From assembly GCA_949317995.1 (NCBI GenBank), contig OX439051.1, forward strand, positions 45,015,250 to 45,079,249: a stretch of 64,000 nucleotides of DNA, given 5' to 3'. The translations under genes were made by a program, and so were the position numbers. The notes beneath the pieces are model-generated. The model searched no databases. It was given only the letters and a program-made list of their open reading frames with translations, and had not been told where the DNA came from. Source of the stretch: Acholoe squamosa (taxonomy: Eukaryota; Annelida; Polychaeta; Phyllodocida; Polynoidae). Shown here in pieces: positions 1 to 8,519 of the stretch (position 1 is its first letter; each line of letters opens with the position of its first letter).

Positions 1-838
1 TTAGACTTTTGGATTTTTACCATGTCCCTGTTAACTTTTTGACACAAATAACTGAAAAAATGCAATTTAAGGTCCATAACTACCATCTGACAAAGTTTCA
101 AGACTTTAGCACCAGTGGTTTTAGACTTTTGGATTTTTACCATGTCCCTGTTAACTTTTTGACACAAATGCATGAAAAAATGCAATTTAAGGTCCAGAAC
201 TACCAGTCGACAAAGTTTCAAGACTGCAACACCAGCGGTTTTAGACTTTTGGATTTTTACCATGTCCCTGTTAACTTTTTGACACAAATAACTGAAAAAA
301 TGCAATTTAAGGTCCAGAACTACCATCTGACAAAGTTTCAAGACTGCAGCACCAGCGGTTTTAGACTTTTGGATTTTTACCATGTCCCTGTTAACTTTTT
401 GACACAAATAACTGAAAAAATGCAATTTAAGGTCCAGAACTACCATCTGACAAAGTTTCAAGACTGCAGCACCAGTGGTTTTAGACTTTTGGATTTTTAC
501 CATGTCCCTGTTAACTTTTTGACACAAATGCATGAAAAAATGCAATTTAAGGTCCAGAACTACCAGTCGACAAAGTTTCAAGACTGCAACACCAGCGGTT
601 TTAGACTTTTGAATTTTTACCATGTCCCTGTTAACTTTTTGACACAAATAACTGAAAAAATGCAATTTAAGGTCCAGAACTACCATCTGACAAAGTTTCA
701 AGACTGCAGCACCAGCAGTTTTAGACTTTGGGATTTTTACCATGTCCCTTTTAGCTTTGTGACACAAATCCATGAGAACATGCAAAGTGAGACCCGGAAC
801 TACCAAATGACAAAGTATCAAGACTGAAGCACCAGCGG

Positions 839-1017
839 TTTTTGAGATTTGGGTTTTTACCCTGTTACCTTAACTCAAATAACATGATTAAGTTGTGTTG
901 AGTCGTTTAACACAGCAGTCACCCACCTTATAATGTTTAGACATAAATACATGAAAACATGCAATTTAAGGTCCAGAACTACCATTCGACAAAGTTTCAA
1001 GACTGCAGCACCAGCGG
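839..1017 (+). repeat. Divergent 179-bp monomer i179, copy 1
   Basis: The start (TTTTTGAGATTTGGG) and end (GCAATTTAAGGTCCAGAAC, CATTCGAC) align with the alpha consensus. The middle is 59 bp longer and unrelated to it. The foreign core (about 888-944) is flanked by near-direct repeats AAATAACATGA (877-887) and AAATACATGA (945-954), which correspond to the single monomer segment AAATCCATGA. The core holds a dyad TGTGTT (894-899) / AACACA (909-914) with a 9-nt loop. The flanking repeats could be a target-site duplication, but the core resembles no element I know. Confidence 0.85.
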
Positions 1018-1136
1018 TTTTCGACTTTTGGATTTTTACCATGTCGCTGTTAACTTTTGGACACAAATCATGAAAATATGCATCTTAATTTCCACAACTA
1101 CCATCTGACAAAGTTTCAAGACTGCAGCACCAGTGG
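1018..1136 (+). repeat. Divergent 119-bp monomer that always follows i179
   Basis: It starts TTTTCGAC and has CATGTCGCTG, TTTTGGACACAAATCATG and GCATCTTAATTTCC, the most divergent 120-bp-type monomer in the window and one base short. It follows i179 in all nine places (also 6960, 30684, 32904, 35124, 41667, 44247, 56794 and 59134), so i179 and this monomer move as one 298-bp cassette. Confidence 0.88.
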
Positions 1137-1616
1137 TTTTAGACTTTTGGATTTTTACCATGTCCCTGTTAACTTTTTGACACAAATCCATGAGAACATG
1201 CAAATTGAGACCCAGAACTACCATCTGACAAAGTTTCAAGACTGCAGCACCAGTGGTTTTAGACTTTTGGATTTTTACCATGTCCCTGTTAACTTTTTGA
1301 CACAAATGCATAAAAAAATGCAATTTAAGGTCCAGAACTACCATTCGACAAAGTTTCAAGACTGCAGCACCAGCGGTTTTAGACTTTTGGATTTTTACCA
1401 TGTCCCTGTTAACTTTTTGACACAAATAAATGAAAAAATACAATTTAAGGTCCAGAACTACCATTGGACAAAGTTTCAAGACTGCAGCACCAGCGGTTTT
1501 AGACTTTTGGATTTTTACCATGTCCCTTTTAGCTTTGTGACACAAATCCATGAGAACATGCAAATTGACACCCAGAACTACCATCTGACAAAGTTTCAAG
1601 ACTGAAGCACCAGCGG

Positions 1617-1737
1617 TTTTAGACTTGTGGACTTTTTACCATGTCCCTGTTAACTTTTTGACACAAATGCATGACAAAATGCAATTTAAGGTCCAGAACT
1701 ACCAGTCGACAAAGTTTCAAGCCTGCAACACCAGCGG
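1617..1737 (+). repeat. Reference monomer m1 (121 bp, family alpha)
   Basis: m1 opens each HOR unit. It reads GACTTGTGGACTTTTTACC where other types read GACTTTTGGATTTTTACC. This carries the one extra base that makes the unit 961 rather than 960 bp. Further diagnostics are ATGCATGACAAAATG, CAGTCGACAAAG (a SalI site) and CAAGCCTGCAAC. The C in GCCTG is private to m1. Confidence 0.95.
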
Positions 1738-1857
1738 TTTTAAACTTTTGGATTTTTACCATGTCCCTGTTAACTTTTTGACACAAATAACTGAAAAAAT
1801 ACAATTTAAGGTCCAGAACTAACATGGGACAAAGTTTCAAGACTGCAGCACCAGCAG
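1738..1857 (+). repeat. Reference monomer m2 (family alpha)
   Basis: m2 starts TTTTAAAC instead of TTTTAGAC. It has AATAACTGAAAAAATACAA (ATAC where other types have ATGC), GAACTAACATGGGACAAAG, and ends ACCAGCAG. A T/G polymorphism in AAGGTCC versus AAGGGCC splits units into two lineages. The TAA in ACTAACATG closes the forward reading frame in every m2. Confidence 0.95.
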
Positions 1858-1977
1858 TTTTAGACTTTTGGATTTTCACCATGTCCCTTTTAGCTTTGTG
1901 ACACAAATCCATGAGAACATGCAAATAGACACCCAGAACTACCATCTGACAAAGTTTCAAGACTGCAGCACCAGTGG
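1858..1977 (+). repeat. Reference monomer m3 (family beta)
   Basis: m3 has GATTTTCACCATG, the beta block CCCTTTTAGCTTTGTGAC, CATGAGAACATGCAAATAG, GACACCCAGAAC, and ends ACCAGTGG. It lacks the HpaI-type GTTAAC of the alpha family. Confidence 0.95.
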
Positions 1978-2097
1978 TTTTAGACTTTTGGATTTTTACC
2001 ATGTCCCTGTTAACTTTTTGACACAAATCCATGAGAACATGCAAATTGAGACCCAGAACTACCATCTGACAAAGTTTCAAGACTGCAGCACCAGCGG
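1978..2097 (+). repeat. Reference monomer m4 (alpha/beta chimera)
   Basis: The first half is alpha (CCCTGTTAACTTTTTGACAC). The second half is beta (CCATGAGAACATGCAAATTG, then GAGACCCAGAAC). The switch lies in the shared GACACAAAT block. GAGACCC, against GACACCC in m3 and m8, is private to m4-derived copies. Confidence 0.92.
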
Positions 2098-2217
2098 TTT
2101 TAGACTTTTGGATTTTTACCATGTCCCTGTTAACTTTTTGACACAAATAACTGAAAAAATGCAATTTAAGGTCCATAACTACCATCTGACAAAGTTTCAA
2201 GACTGCAGCACCAGTGG
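2098..2217 (+). repeat. Reference monomer m5 (family alpha)
   Basis: m5 has AATAACTGAAAAAATGC, the private T of GGTCCATAAC (other alpha types have GGTCCAGAAC), CCATCTGAC and an ACCAGTGG end. In lineages D and F, GACTGCAGC is replaced by GACTTTAGC, which removes the PstI site. Confidence 0.95.
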
Positions 2218-2337
2218 TTTTAGACTTTTGGATTTTTACCATGTCCCTGTTAACTTTTTGACACAAATGCATGAAAAAATGCAATTTAAGGTCCAGAACT
2301 ACCAGTCGACAAAGTTTCAAGACTGCAACACCAGCGG
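2218..2337 (+). repeat. Reference monomer m6 (family alpha)
   Basis: m6 has AAATGCATGAAAAAATGC, CAGTCGACAAAG (SalI, shared only with m1) and GACTGCAACACCAGCGG. It contains a short dyad, TGCAT-GAAAAA-ATGCA. Confidence 0.95.
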
Positions 2338-2457
2338 TTTTAGACTTTTGGATTTTTACCATGTCCCTGTTAACTTTTTGACACAAATAACTGAAAAAAT
2401 GCAATTTAAGGTCCAGAACTACCATCTGACAAAGTTTCAAGACTGCAGCACCAGCGG
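2338..2457 (+). repeat. Reference monomer m7 (family alpha)
   Basis: m7 has AATAACTGAAAAAATGC, GGTCCAGAAC, CCATCTGAC and an ACCAGCGG end. It carries lineage marks: ACTATCATC in C, GTCCAAAAC in B and in the D unit at 10441, an ACCAGCAG end in E and G, and TTTTGAATTTTT in units that carry the i179 insert. Confidence 0.95.
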
Positions 2458-2577
2458 TTTTAGACTTTTGGATTTTTACCATGTCCCTTTTAGCTTTGTG
2501 ACACAAATCCATGAGAACATGCAAATTGACACCCAGAACTACCATCTGACAAAGTTTCAAGACTGAAGCACCAGCGG
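2458..2577 (+). repeat. Reference monomer m8 (family beta)
   Basis: m8 closes each unit. It has CCCTTTTAGCTTTGTGAC, CATGCAAATTGACACCC and the private GACTGAAGC, which puts a TGA stop in the forward frame and destroys PstI. Variants are CACCTAGAAC in J, L, M and N, CCAGAAGTACC in C' and ACTTTGGGATTT in E and G. Confidence 0.95.
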
Positions 2578-3538
2578 TTTTAGACTTGTGGACTTTTTAC
2601 CATGTCCCTGTTAACTTTTTGACACAAATGCATGACAAAATGCAATTTAAGGTCCAGAACTACCAGTCGACAAAGTTTCAAGCCTGCAACACCAGCGGTT
2701 TTAAACTTTTGGATTTTTACCATGTCCCTGTTAACTTTTTGACACAAATAACTGAAAAAATACAATTTAAGGTCCAGAACTAACATGGGACAAAGTTTCA
2801 AGACTGCAGCACCAGCAGTTTTAGACTTTTGGATTTTCACCATGTCCCTTTTAGCTTTGTGACACAAATCCATGAGAACATGCAAATAGACACCCAGAAC
2901 TACCATCTGACAAAGTTTCAAGACTGCAGCACCAGTGGTTTTAGACTTTTGGATTTTTACCATGTCCCTGTTAACTTTTTGACACAAATCCATGAGAACA
3001 TGCAAATTGAGACCCAGAACTACCATCTGACAAAGTTTCAAGACTGCAGCACCAGCGGTTTTAGACTTTTGGATTTTTACCATGTCCCTGTTAACTTTTT
3101 GACACAAATAACTGAAAAAATGCAATTTAAGGTCCATAACTACCATCTGACAAAGTTTCAAGACTGCAGCACCAGTGGTTTTAGACTTTTGGATTTTTAC
3201 CATGTCCCTGTTAACTTTTTGACACAAATGCATGAAAAAATGCAATTTAAGGTCCAGAACTACCAGTCGACAAAGTTTCAAGACTGCAACACCAGCGGTT
3301 TTAGACTTTTGGATTTTTACCATGTCCCTGTTAACTTTTTGACACAAATAACTGAAAAAATGCAATTTAAGGTCCAGAACTACCATCTGACAAAGTTTCA
3401 AGACTGCAGCACCAGCGGTTTTAGACTTTTGGATTTTTACCATGTCCCTTTTAGCTTTGTGACACAAATCCATGAGAACATGCAAATTGACACCCAGAAC
3501 TACCATCTGACAAAGTTTCAAGACTGAAGCACCAGCGG
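2578..3538 (+). repeat. HOR unit, lineage A
   Basis: It is m1-m8, with no difference from the preceding unit that I could see. The A-A doublet occurs only here; at 7559 a single A leads into B, so one A was gained here or lost there. Confidence 0.96.
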
Positions 3539-4498
3539 TTTTAGACTTGTGGACTTTTTACCATGTCCCTGTTAACTTTTTGACACAAATGCATGACAAA
3601 ATGCAATTTAAGGTCCAGAACTACCAGTCGACAAAGTTTCAAGCCTGCAACACCAGCGGTTTTAAACTTTTGGATTTTTACCATGTCCCTGTTAACTTTT
3701 TGACACAAATAACTGAAAAAATACAATTTAAGGGCCAGAACTAACATGGGACAAAGTTTCAAGACTGCAGCACCAGCAGTTTTAGACTTTTGGATTTTCA
3801 CCATGTCCCTTTTAGCTTTGTGACACAAATCCATGAGAACATGCAAATAGACACCCAGAACTACCATCTGACAAAGTTTCAAGACTGCAGCACCAGTGGT
3901 TTTAGACTTTTGGATTTTTACCATGTCCCTGTTAACTTTTTGACACAAATCCATGAGAACATGCAAATTGAGACCCAGAACTACCATCTGACAAAGTTTC
4001 AAGACTGCAGCACCAGCGGTTTAGACTTTTGGATTTTTACCATGTCCCTGTTAACTTTTTGACACAAATAACTGAAAAAATGCAATTTAAGGTCCATAAC
4101 TACCATCTGACAAAGTTTCAAGACTGCAGCACCAGTGGTTTTAGACTTTTGGATTTTTACCATGTCCCTGTTAACTTTTTGACACAAATGCATGAAAAAA
4201 TGCAATTTAAGGTCCAGAACTACCAGTCGACAAAGTTTCAAGACTGCAACACCAGCGGTTTTAGACTTTTGGATTTTTACCATGTCCCTGTTAACTTTTT
4301 GACACAAATAACTGAAAAAATGCAATTTAAGGTCCAAAACTACCATCTGACAAAGTTTCAAGACTGCAGCACCAGCGGTTTTAGACTTTTGGATTTTTAC
4401 CATGTCCCTTTTAGCTTTGTGACACAAATCCATGAGAACATGCAAATTGACACCCAGAACTACCATCTGACAAAGTTTCAAGACTGAAGCACCAGCGG
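3539..4498 (+). repeat. HOR unit, lineage B (960 bp)
   Basis: m1-m8 with AAGGGCC in m2, one T missing at the m4/m5 joint (GCGGTTTAGAC, TTT at 4020-4022) and GTCCAAAAC in m7 (A at 4337). The same three linked marks recur at 8520, 36684 and 51812. Confidence 0.96.
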
Positions 4499-5459
4499 TT
4501 TTAGACTTGTGGACTTTTTACCATGTCCCTGTTAACTTTTTGACACAAATGCATGACAAAATGCAATTTAAGGTCCAGAACTACCAGTCGACAAAGTTTC
4601 AAGCCTGCAACACCAGCGGTTTTAAACTTTTGGATTTTTACCATGTCCCTGTTAACTTTTTGACACAAATAACTGAAAAAATACAATTTAAGGGCCAGAA
4701 CTAACATGGGACAAAGTTTCAAGACTGCAGCACCAGCAGTTTTAGACTTTTGGATTTTCACCATGTCCCTTTTAGCTTTGTGACACAAATCCATGAGAAC
4801 ATGCAAATAGACACCCAGAACTACCATCTGACAAAGTTTCAAGACTGCAGCACCAGTGGTTTTAGACTTTTGGATTTTTACCATGTCCCTGTTAACTTTT
4901 TGACACAAATCCATGAGAACATGCAAATTGAGACCCAGAACTACCATCTGACAAAGTTTCAAGACTGCAGCACCAGCGGTTTTAGACTTTTGGATTTTTA
5001 CCATGTCCCTGTTAACTTTTTGACACAAATAACTGAAAAAATGCAATTTAAGGTCCATAACTACCATCTGACAAAGTTTCAAGACTGCAGCACCAGTGGT
5101 TTTAGACTTTTGGATTTTTACCATGTCCCTGTTAACTTTTTGACACAAATGCATGAAAAAATGCAATTTAAGGTCCAGAACTACCAGTCGACAAAGTTTC
5201 AAGACTGCAACACCAGCGGTTTTAGACTTTTGGATTTTTACCATGTCCCTGTTAACTTTTTGACACAAATAACTGAAAAAATGCAATTTAAGGTCCAGAA
5301 CTATCATCTGACAAAGTTTCAAGACTGCAGCACCAGCGGTTTTAGACTTTTGGATTTTTACCATGTCCCTTTTAGCTTTGTGACACAAATCCATGAGAAC
5401 ATGCAAATTGACACCCAGAACTACCATCTGACAAAGTTTCAAGACTGAAGCACCAGCGG
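4499..5459 (+). repeat. HOR unit, lineage C
   Basis: m1-m8 with AAGGGCC in m2 and ACTATCATC in m7 (T at 5304). It is followed by D, as C usually is in the left half of the window. Confidence 0.96.
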
Positions 5460-7558
5460 TTTTAGACTTGTGGACTTTTTACCATGTCCCTGTTAACTTT
5501 TTGACACAAATGCATGACAAAATGCAATTTAAGGTCCAGAACTACCAGTCGACAAAGTTTCAAGCCTGCAACACCAGCGGTTTTAAACTTTTGGATTTTT
5601 ACCATGTCCCTGTTAACTTTTTGACACAAATAACTGAAAAAATACAATTTAAGGTCCAGAACTAACATGGGACAAAGTTTCAAGACTGCAGCACCAGCAG
5701 TTTTAGACTTTTGGATTTTCACCATGTCCCTTTTAGCTTTGTGACACAAATCCATGAGAACATGCAAATAGACACCCAGAACTACCATCTGACAAAGTTT
5801 CAAGACTGCAGCACCAGTGGTTTTAGACTTTTGGATTTTTACCATGTCCCTGTTAACTTTTTGACACAAATCCATGAGAACATGCAAATTGAGACCCAGA
5901 ACTACCATCTGACAAAGTTTCAAGACTGCAGCACCAGCGGTTTTAGACTTTTGGATTTTTACCATGTCCCTGTTAACTTTTTGACACAAATAACTGAAAA
6001 AATGCAATTTAAGGTCCATAACTACCATCTGACAAAGTTTCAAGACTTTAGCACCAGTGGTTTTAGACTTTTGGATTTTTACCATGTCCCTGTTAACTTT
6101 TTGACACAAATGCATGAAAAAATGCAATTTAAGGTCCAGAACTACCAGTCGACAAAGTTTCAAGACTGCAACACCAGCGGTTTTAGACTTTTGGATTTTT
6201 ACCATGTCCCTGTTAACTTTTTGACACAAATAACTGAAAAAATGCAATTTAAGGTCCAGAACTACCATCTGACAAAGTTTCAAGACTGCAGCACCAGCGG
6301 TTTTAGACTTTTGGATTTTTACCATGTCCCTGTTAACTTTTTGACACAAATAACTGAAAAAATGCAATTTAAGGTCCAGAACTACCATCTGACAAAGTTT
6401 CAAGACTGCAGCACCAGTGGTTTTAGACTTTTGGATTTTTACCATGTCCCTGTTAACTTTTTGACACAAATGCATGAAAAAATGCAATTTAAGGTCCAGA
6501 ACTACCAGTCGACAAAGTTTCAAGACTGCAACACCAGCGGTTTTAGACTTTTGAATTTTTACCATGTCCCTGTTAACTTTTTGACACAAATAACTGAAAA
6601 AATGCAATTTAAGGTCCAGAACTACCATCTGACAAAGTTTCAAGACTGCAGCACCAGCAGTTTTAGACTTTGGGATTTTTACCATGTCCCTTTTAGCTTT
6701 GTGACACAAATCCATGAGAACATGCAAAGTGAGACCCGGAACTACCAAATGACAAAGTATCAAGACTGAAGCACCAGCGGTTTTTGAGATTTGGGTTTTT
6801 ACCCTGTTACCTTAACTCAAATAACATGATTAAGTTGTGTTGAGTCGTTTAACACAGCAGTCACCCACCTTATAATGTTTAGACATAAATACATGAAAAC
6901 ATGCAATTTAAGGTCCAGAACTACCATTCGACAAAGTTTCAAGACTGCAGCACCAGCGGTTTTCGACTTTTGGATTTTTACCATGTCGCTGTTAACTTTT
7001 GGACACAAATCATGAAAATATGCATCTTAATTTCCACAACTACCATCTGACAAAGTTTCAAGACTGCAGCACCAGTGGTTTTAGACTTTTGGATTTTTAC
7101 CATGTCCCTGTTAACTTTTTGACACAAATCCATGAGAACATGCAAATTGAGACCCAGAACTACCATCTGACAAAGTTTCAAGACTGCAGCACCAGTGGTT
7201 TTAGACTTTTGGATTTTTACCATGTCCCTGTTAACTTTTTGACACAAATGCATAAAAAAATGCAATTTAAGGTCCAGAACTACCATTCGACAAAGTTTCA
7301 AGACTGCAGCACCAGCGGTTTTAGACTTTTGGATTTTTACCATGTCCCTGTTAACTTTTTGACACAAATAAATGAAAAAATACAATTTAAGGTCCAGAAC
7401 TACCATTGGACAAAGTTTCAAGACTGCAGCACCAGCGGTTTTAGACTTTTGGATTTTTACCATGTCCCTTTTAGCTTTGTGACACAAATCCATGAGAACA
7501 TGCAAATTGACACCCAGAACTACCATCTGACAAAGTTTCAAGACTGAAGCACCAGCGG
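5460..7558 (+). repeat. Composite HOR unit, D type extended with insert tail (2,099 bp)
   Basis: The order is m1-m4, m5' (GACTTTAGC), m6, m7, then m5b (6301, GGTCCAGAAC but an ACCAGTGG end), m6, m7' (6541, TTTTGAATTTTT), m8' (6661, CCCGGAACTACCAAATG), i179 (6781-6959), the 119-bp divergent monomer (6960-7078), m4, m6-like, m2-like and m8. The m7-to-m5b joint fits an unequal exchange between a D unit and a G' unit like that at 40527. Confidence 0.93.
6781..6959 (+). repeat. Divergent 179-bp monomer i179, copy 2
   Basis: Same sequence and context as 839-1017 (after m8', before the 119-bp monomer), 5,942 bp downstream. It lies 778 bp before an A unit. Confidence 0.85.
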
Positions 7559-8519
7559 TTTTAGACTTGTGGACTTTTTACCATGTCCCTGTTAACTTTT
7601 TGACACAAATGCATGACAAAATGCAATTTAAGGTCCAGAACTACCAGTCGACAAAGTTTCAAGCCTGCAACACCAGCGGTTTTAAACTTTTGGATTTTTA
7701 CCATGTCCCTGTTAACTTTTTGACACAAATAACTGAAAAAATACAATTTAAGGTCCAGAACTAACATGGGACAAAGTTTCAAGACTGCAGCACCAGCAGT
7801 TTTAGACTTTTGGATTTTCACCATGTCCCTTTTAGCTTTGTGACACAAATCCATGAGAACATGCAAATAGACACCCAGAACTACCATCTGACAAAGTTTC
7901 AAGACTGCAGCACCAGTGGTTTTAGACTTTTGGATTTTTACCATGTCCCTGTTAACTTTTTGACACAAATCCATGAGAACATGCAAATTGAGACCCAGAA
8001 CTACCATCTGACAAAGTTTCAAGACTGCAGCACCAGCGGTTTTAGACTTTTGGATTTTTACCATGTCCCTGTTAACTTTTTGACACAAATAACTGAAAAA
8101 ATGCAATTTAAGGTCCATAACTACCATCTGACAAAGTTTCAAGACTGCAGCACCAGTGGTTTTAGACTTTTGGATTTTTACCATGTCCCTGTTAACTTTT
8201 TGACACAAATGCATGAAAAAATGCAATTTAAGGTCCAGAACTACCAGTCGACAAAGTTTCAAGACTGCAACACCAGCGGTTTTAGACTTTTGGATTTTTA
8301 CCATGTCCCTGTTAACTTTTTGACACAAATAACTGAAAAAATGCAATTTAAGGTCCAGAACTACCATCTGACAAAGTTTCAAGACTGCAGCACCAGCGGT
8401 TTTAGACTTTTGGATTTTTACCACGTCCCTTTTAGCTTTGTGACACAAATCCATGAGAACATGCAAATTGACACCCAGAACTACCATCTGACAAAGTTTC
8501 AAGACTGAAGCACCAGCGG
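7559..8519 (+). repeat. HOR unit, lineage A
   Basis: m1-m8 canonical except a private T-to-C in m8 (CCACGTCCC, position 8424). It begins the A-B-C run that repeats 2578-5459 at an offset of 4,981 bp. Confidence 0.96.

Larger units (their letters stand above)
1..1616 (+). repeat. Partial HOR unit, D-type tail with insert monomer
   Basis: The window opens two bases inside an m5 of the D lineage (GACTTTAGC). The order is m5'(1-118), m6, m7, m5b, m6, m7'(599-718, TTTTGAATTTTT), m8'(719-838), i179 (839-1017), a divergent 119-bp monomer (1018-1136), m4, an m6-like, an m2-like and m8 (1497-1616). It matches 5943-7558 at an offset of 5,942 bp, so the same composite unit occurs twice. The missing left part is presumably m1-m4. 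Confidence 0.93.
1617..2577 (+). repeat. HOR unit, lineage A (canonical 961 bp)
   Basis: Composition is m1-m8 in order with no lineage-specific variant, so I use it as the reference. It directly follows the insert-bearing composite unit and is followed by a second A unit. Confidence 0.97.
2578..5459. repeat. Three-unit block A-B-C (2,882 bp), repeated at 7559-10440
   Basis: The run A (961), B (960), C (961) recurs 4,981 bp downstream with the same linked marks. The only difference I noticed is the C at 8424. Confidence 0.9.

Noticed and set aside
9..827. Long forward ORFs encoding a 40-residue repeat (LDFYHVPVNFLTQ...)
   Set aside because: The ORFs are stop-free frames of a 120-bp tandem repeat. 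Each HOR unit contains stops in m2 and m8 and a frame shift from the 121-bp m1. Some units have further stops (TAG in F m5, CACCTAG in m8). No initiation context, splice structure or domain is evident.
926..935. Bacterial-type -10 box (TATAAT) with the many TTGACA words as -35 boxes
   Set aside because: No TTGACA lies at promoter spacing upstream of this TATAAT, and the satellite context is eukaryotic.
839..1017. SINE or other short retroelement in the i179 core
   Set aside because: I found no RNA polymerase III A or B box, no poly-A tail and no element-like ends in the core. The flanking near-direct repeats are imperfect and could be remnants of two satellite monomers. It is kept as a finding, not annotated as mobile.
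875..1066. Recurring 63-codon reverse ORF across the i179 core
   Set aside because: It repeats only because i179 repeats. Most of it is ordinary satellite read in antisense, and there is no sign of a gene.
1318..1376. CENP-B box in monomers with CATTCGACAAAG
   Set aside because: The TTCG and the following A match, but the essential CGGG is replaced by TTCA, so the motif is incomplete.
1619..2560. Long reverse-strand ORFs (about 313 residues, recurring in most units)
   Set aside because: These are the antisense of the same satellite. Their length is fixed by unit length, and they overlap the forward ORFs over their whole span. No known family is recognisable.
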